NCBI RefSeq assembly: GCF_965638725.1 | Contig: NC_134958.1 | Coordinates: 22,227,964 to 22,291,963, forward strand | Source of the DNA: Aptenodytes patagonicus | Lineage: Eukaryota > Chordata > Aves > Sphenisciformes > Spheniscidae | DNA: 64,000 bases | Direction: 5' to 3' | Part shown: positions 1 through 10,747 of the stretch, one piece after another | How positions within the stretch are numbered: position 1 is the first letter of the stretch | Layout: every line of letters starts with the position of its first letter | Made by a program: the position numbers and the translations under genes | The notes under the pieces: model-generated | What the model saw: the letters and a program-made list of their open reading frames with translations, nothing else | Databases searched by the model: none | Told to the model about the DNA's origin: nothing

Positions 1-1397
1 CGGTGAGTGTTGATGAGATAGCACAATTCCTGGAGCCCCTTCTCGCCGTTCTGCTGGTAGAGCAACCAGAGCGTAGCAAGGCCGATGTTTTGGGTGGCCA
101 ATGTTTGGGCTGATGGCTTGGTGAGGAGCTTCTCGTCCACCAAGGGCTGAAGGGAGATGAAGGAGTCCAGGCTGGTTTGACTGAGGATCAGCCTGGGTTT
201 CTTCACCGGGTTGACATCCAGGACGTCGCACAGGTACTTCACGATGTTGGCGTTCTCCATGGCGCTGCTGTCACCGAAGTGCCACCAGAGGTAAGTGCTG
301 GCCAAGTTCTTCAGCTTGTAGTTATCCCTCTCAGGGACCTCCTCCCTAACCAGGGGCAAAATGTCCAGGAAGCCGTACACAACAGAGCTGAACTCCTCCT
401 TCTTGTTCATGACCATCAGCGCTTTCAAGAGGGTGGGAAAGGGGAGTGACCAGAGACCAAAGCCACACAGGATGGGCCTGTGGACAGTGTTGAGGTGGCA
501 CAGCAGATTCCTCAGACCGATCTCGTAGACCCTATTGTTGGCCATCAGGGTGGGCAAATATTTCACTGGATGAATCAGGACTGGGAATATTTTCTCTCCA
601 TCTACCACCGTCATCTGAATGGTTTCATTTTCTAGAGAAGAGGAGGGGAAAGGGAAAGAGGATTGGAGAGGGAGAAAAGGCAGAATTAGTCTCGTATTCA
701 GTAGGAAAACAAAACATTGCTTGAGTTGCTCAGCCCCTAACAGCCTTCACCATCGACAGCAGCTGGGGGGCTGACCCATCATTTCACCTATCTCCACCAT
801 TCAGTCACACCCTCAGCTTCCAGCATCTCCAAAGTCCTTCAGGAGTGTCCTTCCCATCAACACTCACACGTCCTGCAGTGGGATCTTTCCCCCCACCAGG
901 AACACGAGGTCTTTTACAGCTTTCTGAGGGTGGACTAAGGACAGGGGCTTGAGAAGTAAAATCCACCTCGCCCAAGAGGCATTGGCCCATGGGAAGGAGA
1001 AGCAGGGGAGCCCATGTTGACACAACGGCGCAAGGGCTGGTTAACTGGCTGAGCAATCTCAGAGAAATCTGCCCATGGCCCTGTGGCTCCACGTTCCTCC
1101 AGATGTCTTGAAACTCAAAGGCAAGGCCTCTTGGGAGCTCAGGATATTGTGAGATATCCACGTCCACGGTGGACGTGCCCGAACTTCCACCCCCCACCCC
1201 CCCCGCAAAAAAAGAGACCCTGACGGATGTGGGGATCTGTGCTGGCTGCAACATGGGACCTCCCCACTTAGGATCTTACTCGAAATCTTCACGTCAAAGA
1301 AGACCAGGGACCCTTGTCTCGTGTCCAGCGTGTCCTGGCTGCTGATGGGAAAGCTCTTGTCGAGGATATTGCTGAGGTTATCGAGCAGACTGGGGTC
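1..1397 (-). CDS. PML: Copy A exons 8-9: exonuclease-like C-terminal domain (partial)
   Basis: Exon 1397-1280 ends in SLVFFDVKIS and exon 631-1 continues in phase with KNETIQMTVV. Landmarks shared with human PML-I are RPIL, FLDILPLVREEVP, YKLKNLASTYL, SAM and SLQPLV. It is closer in motif content to human PML-I (FFDLKIDNET) than is the equivalent region of copy B. The reading frame is still open at the window edge. Confidence 0.85.
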
Positions 1398-4300
1398 CTG
1401 GAAGAGCACACAATTTGCTTTTAATAAATGTCACAGGAAGAACCAGGGCAGCAGCTCTGGGCACTCGTGTGTCCTGGAGGCTACCAAAGCTCAGGGATCT
1501 ACTCAAACTGCCTGCTAGAGGACTTGGGGTGTAATAAGCCCCTCTGGTTGGTCATGAAGACTTGCCTCCTCCGGCACTGCAAAACAAAGTGACATGCATA
1601 CTCCACGCATGTCCACACAGGACGGCTCGCTTGGATCCTTCCCGACCGGCTTTCTGCTCAGAAGTGACAGAAAAGTTGGGGCTACCCAACATCTCCCCTC
1701 TGGCTGTGAGCCAAGGGCCTAACCCAGCAAACAGCAGGCAGGGAAGGGAAGCTGCCCATTTCTAAAACCTTTTCTGAAGAGCTGGTCACCAGCTTTTGGT
1801 CGCACAGACTGTCACGGGAACTGCTCGGTGCTGCAAAGTAACAACAAAACCCCATCCATCCATAGCCTCAAAGAGGAGGTGAGGTTTTGGACTGCCTCTT
1901 CTTGCTGGCCTTCATTTTGGCTGCTCACCACTTTGGCGTCACCAAGATGGTATCTACCAAGGTCTCCAAGCTGCTGGGCAGCCCAGTTCCCCCAGAAGTG
2001 GAGGAGAGCTAGAGGGGATTTATTTTGGCGCTCAGGAAGGATTTTACAAGTTCCTTGCCAGGCTCTAAGGGCGATTATGGGATGGTCCTGAAGGTCTGGA
2101 AGCATCAAGTGGTCCAGTCTTCCTGGCTTAAACACTGAGTAGTGCAGGGCCAAGCACTGAAAGCCCTTTAGCTGCACTCACCATCAACTCCTCGTCGGTG
2201 CTCTCCTCCTCACAGCTGTCCAAGCAGAGAATATCACTATCTGCCAAGGGAGGAAAGACGTGTCACCTTTTGGATGTGGGGCTGTCCAGCCCTGCAGTGA
2301 GTGCCAGGGCCAATGGTCCCCCGATCGGCATCACCAACCATGCCGAGAGGTGGCCCTGGGCAGCCGGCAAGGTGGGTGGGGAGCAAGCAGGGAGCAACCC
2401 TGCCCTCAGGGTCCACCTGAAAAAGGACTGATTCCCCCTCAAGCCACAGCTACAGAGTACACGCTGGCCAAGATCCTATGGGGGAGAGAAGACCAAAATG
2501 CAGCGTCGGGCAGCCTAAGAGTATGCAAGCAGCTGCAGGAACAAAGTCTGGTTCTCCGTCAATCTCCACCAAACATCTCGTCTTTGAACAAGACAATGCG
2601 CTGGGACATAACTGTCCTCCTGGGAGGTCCATGGAGATGCTGCAAACTGCCCTGCCCCGATGCCTACACCCCGTAAAGTCTACCCGTGGCTTCACTGCTC
2701 TGGACACCGCTTACCTGAGTCGTGCAGCCTATCGTTGCCATCTGGCACGTCTTCCAGCAGGTTGTCCTCCCTGGCAAGAGTCATGGGGGACACCGAACAG
2801 CTGGTCCCAGGCTGGTCCAACCAGCTTGGCTGCTCTGGCACCATCCGTTTCCACCCGTCGTCGTTGCCTGCAACTTTTATCACCTTCACCGGCGACGTCA
2901 TGACATTCGCATTTTGGACTTTCTTCCTCTTTGCAGAGGTGGAGACCTATGTGCAAAGGGGAAGCCAGTGAGAGCAGCCCTGCGTGCTCAGGGATGGAGA
3001 CGTCCTTTGCCACCAGAGCACAGCTGAACAAGCTTGACCACAGGGGTTTGTCCCTGCTCAAAGCAAGTGCTCTGCTCGCCCAGACAGTCTCTGCTGCTCT
3101 GGGGTCACCCAGCACCACATCCTCATTTCTGGCACAAAGACCCTGGCTCTCCCGGGCTGTGGCCACTCCAACCTCCTTGGTCAAGGTCCCCCCTCTGCCT
3201 GACAAGGGTCAGGAAAACTTTCTGCTTTGCTTAACGGCTGCCAAGGAGAAAACGGGAACCTCCCCTTCCTGAGCTGGGGGAATAAATCGTCTTTATCTTC
3301 TTGCTTCAGCCCTGAGGCTCCCAGGCTCTGCAGGGCTTGCAGGCAGGGCTAAGCCTTTCTGATCCCAGGCTGGGGGGGCTGGGGACATGCTCTGCAGAGG
3401 GGCAGCCCGGGGGTCCCCAGCCCCGGTCCTGTGATGGCTGTTTTGTCCCAGGCAAAGGCAGACACGTCTCATGCAAGACAAGTCCTTCATGCGCTATGGG
3501 ACTGGAAAACAGAAGAGAGCTTGCCTTCAACATCATTGAAGGCCACTCCTGCTTGAGTGGGGCTCTGCCCTTCTTGTGGGAGATGTGTTTGAGGGCCCCA
3601 AATCCATCACAACCGGTCACGGCATCTCTCCCCTGCCAGCCCCAGGTGTGGGCAGGGCAGGGCAGGGTGCGGGCAGGAAACGACTTGCAAGCCACCGTGC
3701 CTACAAGAGCTCTTTACAGTGCATGCAGCAGCGTGTCTCACACCGAGATGTTTGCACCTTAGCCAGGAAGGTGCCTTCAAGGGACAAAGTCTGCCCTGGC
3801 TCTGCAGCCCTATGCCCAGCCAGTTTGGCTGATCTCCTCTTTCAAAAGAGAACTTGGAAAGCAGCAACCAAATGCCAGAGCTCAAGCAACCTTGCAAGGC
3901 CTGGGGGTAGCCCCAAATTCCTGCCGGCTAACCCCACGAGGCAAAAATCCCAGAGCAACGCAAGCAAAACCAAGTCTCACCTGGTGGGAGTTTTCCGTGG
4001 CTGGAGCTGGGGTGGCTTCTGAAAGAAGGAAAACAGTGAGCTGAGAGGAGGGCGAGCAAAGCTGGAGACGTCTGAGAGCAGCAAGAAAAGACTCTGCAGA
4101 AGGTGCAGGTGGCTCTGGGGCCACCTCCTGGGAGGGTCACCTCTTGGAGACGCTTACTGAGGCCAAAAGCCAGCAGTGGGCCTGCAGGCTGGGCTGGAGA
4201 GGTGCCCGTTCTGCCGGGCCACCCGCCAGCTCATTCACCCATCCTTGCACTAAAGCCTTTCCTCCCGCTTTCCCGTACGGGTTTGCTGCCCTCCCACCCA

Positions 4301-7300
4301 TCCCAGACCCATAAGCCAGGGAGGTCACATGTGCTGGGAAGGAAAGAAAAAAGAAAATTAGTAGGATCATGCTGTTCCCGAGCAAGTTATTGCCATGCAG
4401 TGGCGAGGGCTCGTTCGCGGGGGAGATGCTGCCTTCTCAAACCCAGCAAAAGACCGATGCACTGTTCATCCCAGGAGGATTTATTGACTGTCCTTATAGC
4501 AAGGTGAGGTGGAGAGCCTGGTCTCCACAGGGACCTTTAAAGGGTTTTCCAAGCAGCTGCAGCCCGTGACAAACATTCTGGTTTGCAGACCCTCACTTCC
4601 TCCTCCGCTTCTGAAGCCTGGTGCTGGGCTTCCCACCACGCTTGCCCCTGGTGGGGTGCCTTGATTTGGGGCATTCCCCCTCGGAGGTTGGGCTGGAGGG
4701 CTCCGAGCGCGCTGGGCTGGCAGGGGGGGTGGCAGGAGGGGGTCTGCTGGGGGAAGGGGCCGTGGCAGCCGCTGGGACCAGCAGTTCATGCTTCTGCAGG
4801 GTGCTGGGAGGGAAGAGCTCCAGCAGGTCGGAGGGCAGCGACGGCCAGTCCACGTCTGCAGTGGGGGGGTCCCATGGCCTGGCCACAGGCTGCAGCAAGG
4901 GTCCCACAGCAGAGGCGATGGTGGCCAGGGAGTGGGACATGGCCCGGATCTCCCGGGTCACGGACACCAGGTGCCTGTTCGCCCTGTGCTGAGCTTGCAG
5001 GAGGCGATTGCCGATCTTCAGGAGCTCATTCGCCTGCTGCATGTTGGACCTGGCCCAGCCACCAAAATCTTCCTGCAGGGAGGCCAGAGAGTCCTGGATG
5101 CTCCTGGGAAGAGGCACAGCATCCCCATGGGCTGACCCCGAGTCTTCCTCTGCTTCTTCATCCCTCTGCATCAGAAGGGCTGGAGGCGTGGGCTGGGTGG
5201 GGGACATATCCCCTCCCTGGTCTGCTGGATACACGCGTCCTCTGCCGCTGGAGGAGTCCGACACAGGGGCACAGGGCTGCTGGTGGGCAGGAAGCCCCGC
5301 GGGGAGACCTCCGTGCGGTTGGCAATGCTCCCCGGGAGGCTCGAGGTTGAGGATCAGGGTGGTCTCGTCTTCGGACGGGGAGTCGTGCTGGGGAGTGGAG
5401 GTACCTGTTGCGGGGAGTGAGGCTGAAGGGAGCAAGAGGGGAGAATCAGGGCTCAGAGGGTCCTCCCAGCCTGCCTCGGTGGGGTGGAGAGGGGAGACGG
5501 AGGGATGATGCCTACCACGCGATGGAGATGCAAGGAGTGGGGTGGGAGGCAGCTTGTCCCCAGGAAACCCCAAGCTCCATCCAGGACATCACCCCGGGCT
5601 CTTCTATGGACCGTCCATAGCCCACAGTGGGCCTCTGTGGACGCCCACAGAGGGCCAAGGAAGACACTGGTCATAGCCCACGTCTGAAGACAGAAGCAGG
5701 GGGATGGAGCAGAACACCCCGCAAAGTCTCTTCCTCCCGTTGCTTTCTTCCCCCCCATTTTCTGGAAGGGTGCTACCACCTTCCGACCAAACCTGGATCC
5801 TCCAGCACACCGTCCCTGCACACATCACAGATGCCAAGGCCTTCACCGTTCCCAAACCACAAGGGGCTCCGCCACAGCGTTGCTGCCGAAGAGCTGGGGG
5901 AAGACCTGGGCAAACCCAGCAGTGGTCATGGACCTCTTTGCCGTCCCTGTCGGGGAGTGCTCCCGGGGAACATTTCACCTTCCCGGTTGGATATGCCATC
6001 CCAAGGCGGTAATTAACAACCCCAAAGGGGAATTGCCCCTGATGGTTGTGGACAAAGGTTGAGCAAAGACAAACTGGCTGGAGATCTGAGGAGCAGAAGT
6101 GGTCAGTGGGCAGCAGGACACTAAGGCCTGGAGGACGGTTATGGCCCCTGAGGGACCTGCACATGTCACCAGCACAAACATTCCTCAGAGAGGATGCAGA
6201 GTCGATCCAACCCTTCCATCTGCTTCCTCCTTGCTAACACCAGCCTCTGCGAGCCCCGGCTCCACACGCCCCGGCTCCACACACCCCAGCTCCAGGTGCT
6301 GCTCACCTCCCTTGTCCTTCAACCCATGGCACGGCTCCATCCCAAGCAATTCACCATGTTTCCTGCCAGTACAACTGCGTTTGGGGGACCACCGTGCTCC
6401 GCAAGGGCAAGAGACAAGCGTTGCTTTGGAAGTGATGGATGCAACAACTGCATCCCATCCTCGGGGGAGGTTGGAGTGTGCCCACCGCACGAGCAAAGCC
6501 TGGAGGCATAGGTCCATCAAGTCACCACGTGGAAGGAGACTTGAAACCCATGGAGAATATGGTCTAACCAGGGATGATAACCTTCAACTCTGCTTTCGGT
6601 CCCCCCCTCCCCAGCCCGCCTGGCCAAGTGCCTCCTCACCTGGGTGCCCCGTGACACGCTCCACCAGCGCCTGCAGCCTGGCTCTGCACTCGGCCAAGTC
6701 CCCGGGCTGCGCTTGGTCCCTGGTCGCTGGTGGCTGCAGCTGCTGCAGCTGCTCCAGCGAGTCCTTGATGAAGGGCTGCATGTCCATCACCTCCTGCTCC
6801 GTGGCGTAGAGGCTCATCTTCTCCACCAGCCGCTCGCCCGCCTCCATCCGCCGCAGCACCCCCTCCACGCGCTGCAGCTCCCTCACCACCTCCTGCCGGC
6901 CCTGCTCCTGCTGCGCCTCCACCAGCCCCAGCAGCTCCTCTTCCTCCTGCCGGATCAGCCGCACCAGCTGCTCCACGCGCTGCTGGATCAGCTCCCGCAT
7001 CTCCTGCTGCACCTGCTCCAGCCGGACGGCCTCATCCTGCAGCGCCACGTAGGTGGCCTCGAAGCTGCTTCTCTTCTGCTTCAGCTCCTGGCTCATGATG
7101 CCCAGCTCCTCCTGCCTGCGCTGGGTCTCGCTGTGGATGTCGCAGAAGGGGGCATGCTGGCTGTCCAGCAGCGCGCACAAGCAGCACAGGGGCTTCTCAC
7201 ACTTCCTGCAGTAGATGCTGTGAGGCCAAGCACAAGCAGAGCAGTAATTCAGACCATGCACTTTGCAATTAATTCCTTGATCCTATCGCAAGTTCATTCA

Positions 7301-9371
7301 TTCATTGAATTTAAGTTGCCACCAAGTTTGGGCCAGGCGTTTGGTTTTATACTCTCCCAATTGCAAAAAAAAATGTTGGTTCACTATTTCCACAGGGTTT
7401 CTGCTCCTCTGCTGGGCTGCCTAAAGTCACTGCGGTGACTCTGCAAGCGTTACAGTAGACATTCATCCACGCGCCGCACGGGCAGTGAAGAAACGAGCTC
7501 TCTGCCCTTCCAGGATTGCTTATTGGGGTTACGTATAAGAACGTAAGATCAAAGAGTATCTTATCTCCATAAGGTGCCTAAGGCCAGACTATAAGGAGTG
7601 GGGAGTGGAGATCATCATCCATCCCTCATATAAGTCCTGGTAGCCTTGGCAAGTGGTGGGCTAGGGACACGCTGAGGCATCTGGGCCATCGTGGCTAGCA
7701 TCAGTGCTGGCCTCCACGGATGCTCCAGCCCTTTCCCCTCTCGCTTGGGCTTTCCCCTGAGGGCATTTAAACCTTGTCCTGCATTGCACCCATGCTGTTC
7801 CCCAAGTCCTCTCCAAGCTGGCCTAGCACCATCAGCAAAACACACCCTTCTCTGCTGTCCATCACGGCAGCTGAAGCAACGGGCCACCTTCTTGCTGAGC
7901 TCCATCAACCTCACCCTCCTTACCCTAGCAAGGAGCCCCCCCCACACTCCCCTCCCTCGGTCTACCCTGTCCCCACTCTCCCATCATCAACCCGGCTTCA
8001 TCCAAACCCTCCCTCCATGCCCTACAGCCCACCAGTCACGACTTCCCACCCATCTTCTCCATGATACGGTGGCAATCAGGGCAGCAGAGGGACAGGGACG
8101 CCCTGCTCAGGCCCATCATGGACTAGCCCAAAGAGATCTGTGACAAGAAACCACCCAGATGGGGACAGACTTCCTTAGACCTACCTTACAGTCTGGCTCT
8201 TGTGGGTCGGGTTGGAGCAGGAGAAATGACCGGTCCTCCTGGTGCCCTTGATGAAGTCCTTAGCAGACCCTGCCCTGATGTCCATCACCCTCTTGGCTTC
8301 ATGGCTCTCCCTCTTCAGGTAGCGCTGGTGGGTCTGGAAGCACTTGGTGCAGAGGAACTCCTCGCACTCAGAGCACCAGAACTCGCTGGCTTTCTTGCAG
8401 TTGTCGCAGAACAAGTCAACTCCATCAACGATCTTCTTGTAGACCTTGAGCCGGGCCTGCAGGCTGGCGAAGAGCAGGTTGTCTGTGTCGGGCATGTCAC
8501 TGGCCTGCGGGATGGCTGTCTGGCACACGGGGCACTGCCCAAGGGGCTTGTTTTTGCTCAGGCAACCAGGGCACAAGGTGTGGAGGCAGGTGAGGAGCTT
8601 GAGGTTGGGTGATTCCTGCCGGCAGCCCTCGCAAAGGGTGAACTGGAAGTCGTCTTCTAGGAGCTTGGGGAGGGAGGGAGGAAGAGGAATGAGCACTAGG
8701 GTGTGTTCTTAAGAGCTTCTGAAACCACATCCTGCAAACCCTACTTGTAGCAACAAGTGAGCAACCACTTCCCACCAGCGATGCCCAGGTCCTGTAAGCA
8801 GGCCAGAGATGGCCCGTGCCCCGTGCTAAGGTTGGATGGACGGGGCCCTGCTAAGCGCTTCCTCTCCCTCCAGCAAAGAGCAAACAGGACGGTCCCCCCG
8901 GCTATGGGGCTGGGGAGGGCTGCAGAGGGGCAGCGCAGAGGGGGAAGCACCTAAAGACCCCTGGATGACACCCTGGCAGGGTGGGCACCATCCTCCCAGC
9001 CATCCCTCCACCCACCTCCCTCGCTCAGCCCATCCCTCTGGCTTCCTCCCTCCCTCCCTCCCTCCCTCCCTCCCTCCCTCCCACATCTGTGCTTTCACAG
9101 GGCTGGGGGGGCTGCGCTGGGGACCAGCCCCGGCTCCCTGCCACCCGCCAAACCGGGGAGGGGGGGGAACACCCCAAAACTCTTATCCCCATTGCCCCCC
9201 CCCAGGCCACGCCTTGGGGCTGGGGACTCCCTGGTGGCCTGGACACCCCACGCCTCTCCAAGAGCCCCCCACCAGCCCCATGCACCGCCAGAGCCCACCG
9301 CCCGCATCCCCTCGGCATCCATCCCTGGACCAGCCGGCGCTCACCCGGGAGCTGCAGCCGGAGCCAGCCAT
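1..9371 (-). CDS. PML: PML-like tripartite-motif protein, copy A (3' end beyond window)
   Basis: Paralogue of promyelocytic leukaemia protein, the scaffold of PML nuclear bodies. Coding exons read on the minus strand: 9371-9345, 8663-8185, 7217-6640, 4018-3981, 2946-2715, 2240-2182, 1397-1280 and 631 to the window edge; every junction keeps phase. Order of parts: RING and B-box1 (second exon), B-box2 and coiled coil (third), basic NLS with KRKK near residue 380 in an exon resembling the human KRKC...VIKMES region, a SUMO-interacting ILCLD followed by acids, then the DEDD-exonuclease-like domain found in human PML-I. FFD is kept where the fold has its first aspartate, but the next acidic residue is lysine, as in human PML, so nuclease activity is unlikely. 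I find no counterpart of copy B's 81-nt exon 5. The first exon (nine codons) is the least certain part. The last exon is still open at base 1. Confidence 0.85.
2182..4018 (-). CDS. PML: Copy A exons 4, 6 and 7: linker, NLS and SUMO-interacting motif
   Basis: Exon 4018-3981 (38 nt, 13 residues rich in Ala/Pro/Thr) enters in phase 1 and leaves in phase 0, as copy B's exon 4 does. Exon 2946-2715 begins VSTSAKRKKVQ, a basic cluster, followed by SPVKVIKVAGND, which parallels human RKVIKMESEE but lacks the glutamate of the SUMO consensus. Exon 2240-2182 encodes DSDILCLDSCEEESTDEE, a hydrophobic core followed by acids, typical of a SUMO-interacting motif. The human PML order (NLS, SUMO site, SIM) is preserved. 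Confidence 0.75.
4480..4485 (-). terminator. Polyadenylation signal AATAAA for the copy A alternative exon
   Basis: On the minus strand CAATAAATCC lies about 110 bases downstream of the stop codon at 4593-4595, supporting 4593-5404 as a terminal exon and not a chance open frame. Confidence 0.6.
4593..5404 (-). CDS. PML: Copy A alternative terminal exon: Ser/Pro-rich, coiled-coil, basic C-terminus
   Basis: An acceptor (CGCAACAG) at 5405 has the phase to join exon 3 directly, giving a predicted 631-residue isoform that skips the NLS, SIM and exonuclease-like exons. The exon encodes 270 residues: an acidic Ser/Pro/Glu start, then SIQDSLASLQEDF and a helical stretch with LLKIGNRLLQAQHRANRHL, a Pro/Ser-rich region, and a Lys/Arg-rich end finishing in LQKRRRK before the stop. 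The helical part resembles, from memory, C-terminal regions of Myb/SANT-like proteins derived from Harbinger transposases; I am not sure of this. AATAAA follows the stop by about 110 bases. It is not seen in copy B. Alternative C-termini are normal for human PML. Confidence 0.68.
6640..7217 (-). CDS. PML: Copy A exon 3: B-box2 and coiled coil (near-identical to copy B)
   Basis: 578 nt, starting within IYCRKC (B-box2) and running through a long Glu/Gln/Arg-rich heptad region, the coiled coil used by tripartite-motif proteins for oligomerisation. Aligned by eye with 20219-20796 it differs at three positions, all amino-acid changing: Leu/Ser in B-box2, Gln/Arg in the coil and Arg/Gly near the end. 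Similarity fades within about 10 bases outside the splice sites. The opposite strand is also open throughout, a by-product of GC-rich composition. Confidence 0.93.
8185..8663 (-). CDS. PML: Copy A exon 2: RING finger and B-box1
   Basis: The exon carries a C3HC4 RING (CEGC ... CLHTLC ... CPVC) followed by a B-box1 zinc site (CDNC ... WCSEC ... CTKC). The protein is plainly homologous to copy B's exon 2, but many residues differ, especially in the linker and after B-box1. This contrasts sharply with the near-identical next exon. The acceptor CCCCAAG before CTCCTAG is the only nearby site that keeps frame with the short first exon; the donor is AAG/GTAGGT. Confidence 0.88.
9044..9082. repeat. 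(TCCC)n microsatellite in copy A intron 1
   Basis: About nine uninterrupted TCCC units, a simple repeat. Confidence 0.95.
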
Positions 9372-9699
9372 GGCGCTGCGGGCAGGACCAGGAACCTCGC
9401 TGCCTGCCTGGGCTGCTTGCACTTTCGTTTCTTCTGAGCTGCAAATAACTCCTCCTTCGCGTCGGGCGCGGGGGTGGGGAGCTGCGCAGAGCCCGCTGCC
9501 AGCCCTGGCACCCCCCCAAAAACCCTTCCTGGGCAGCCAGAAGGGAAGAAACCCAGAGGGGACCCCAAGAGCCCCCCCCCCGCAAAAGGCATTTCCCCAA
9601 GGAGCAGCATCCCTCAGGAAATGTACTGGAGGGCCCCAGTGCCCTGCTGTGAGGGGGCTCAGGGACTCTCCGTCCCCTCCTTGGAGAGCATTTCCATAT
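9372..9699. promoter_or_regulatory. Probable 5' flank of PML copy A
   Basis: Short GC-rich segment between the proposed first coding exon of copy A and the CR1 element. No TATA box or clear promoter motif is visible. If copy A initiates here, the CR1 sits directly upstream of its promoter. Confidence 0.3.
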
Positions 9700-10747
9700 C
9701 CATATCTGGCTGGACGGCCGGGCCCAGAGAGTGGTGGTGAATGGAGTTAAACCCAGTTACCGGCCGGTCACGAGCGGTGTTCTCCAGGGCTCAGTTTTGG
9801 GGCTGGTCTTGTTCAATATCTTAATCGATGATCTGGATGAGGGGATCGAGTGCACCCTCAGTCAGTTTACAGATGACACCAAGTTGGGCAGGAGTGTTGA
9901 TGTGCTCGAGGGTAGGAAGGCTCTGCAGAGGGACCTGGACAGGCTGGATCGATGGGCCCAGGCCAACTGGATGAGGTTCAACAAGGCCAAGTGCCGGGTC
10001 CTGCACTTCGGCCACAACAACCCCATGCAGCGCTACAGGCTTGGGGAAGAGTGGCTGGAAAGCTGCCCGGCGGAAAAGGACCTGGGGGTGCTGGTCGACA
10101 GCCGGCTGAACATGAGCCGGCTGTGTGCCCAGGCAGCCAAGAAGGCCAATGGCATCCTGGCCTGTATCAGAAATAACATGGCCAGCAGGAGTAGGGAAGT
10201 GATCGTGCCCCTGTACTCGGCCCTGGTGAGGCTGGACCTCCAATACTGTGTTCAGTTTTGGGCCCCTCACTACAAGAAGGACATTGAGGTGCTGGAGCGT
10301 GTCCAGAGAAGGGCAACGAGGCTGGTGAGGGGTCTGGAGAACAAGTCTGATGAGGAGCGGCTGAGGGAACTGGGACTGTTTAGCCTGGAGAAGAGGAGGC
10401 TCAGCGGAGACCTCATCGCTCTCTACAACTCCCTGAAAGGAGGTTGTAGCGAGGTGGGGGTCGGTCTCTTCTCCCAAGTAACAAGCGATAGGACAAGAGG
10501 AAACGGCCTCAAGTTGCGCCAGGGGAGGTTTAGATTGGACATGAGGAAAAATGTCTTTACTGAAAGAGTGGTTAAACATTGGACCAGGCTGCCCAGGGAA
10601 GTGGTGGAGTCCCCATCCCTGGGGGTATTTAAAAGACGAGTAGATGAGGTGCTTAGGGACATGGTTTAGTGGGCATGGTGGTGTTGGGTTGACGGTTGGA
10701 CTCGATGATCTTAGAGGTCCTTTCCAACCTTAATGATCCTATGATTC
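9700..10747 (+). mobile_element. CR1 LINE, 5'-truncated, 3' end of ORF2 and 3' UTR
   Basis: Encodes the C-terminal part of a CR1 reverse transcriptase, open for over 300 codons to a stop at 10667-10669. Visible motifs are [12 protein letters not shown], then a palm motif FTDDTKLG (FADD is usual in CR1), then the RATRLVRG and [19 protein letters not shown] thumb/connection block. The 3' tail has the CR1 hallmark ending: GATGATCTTAGAGGTC, then CCAACCTTAATGAT, then ATGATTC. The 5' truncation is normal for LINEs. The open frame suggests moderate youth, but the fragment cannot move on its own. Confidence 0.93.

Noticed and set aside
6644-7438. 264-codon open frame on the plus strand opposite PML copy A exon 3 (and its twin at 20091-20828 minus)
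   Set aside because: Leu/His/Gln-rich shadow of a GC-rich coiled-coil exon; both copies show it because the exons are near-identical.
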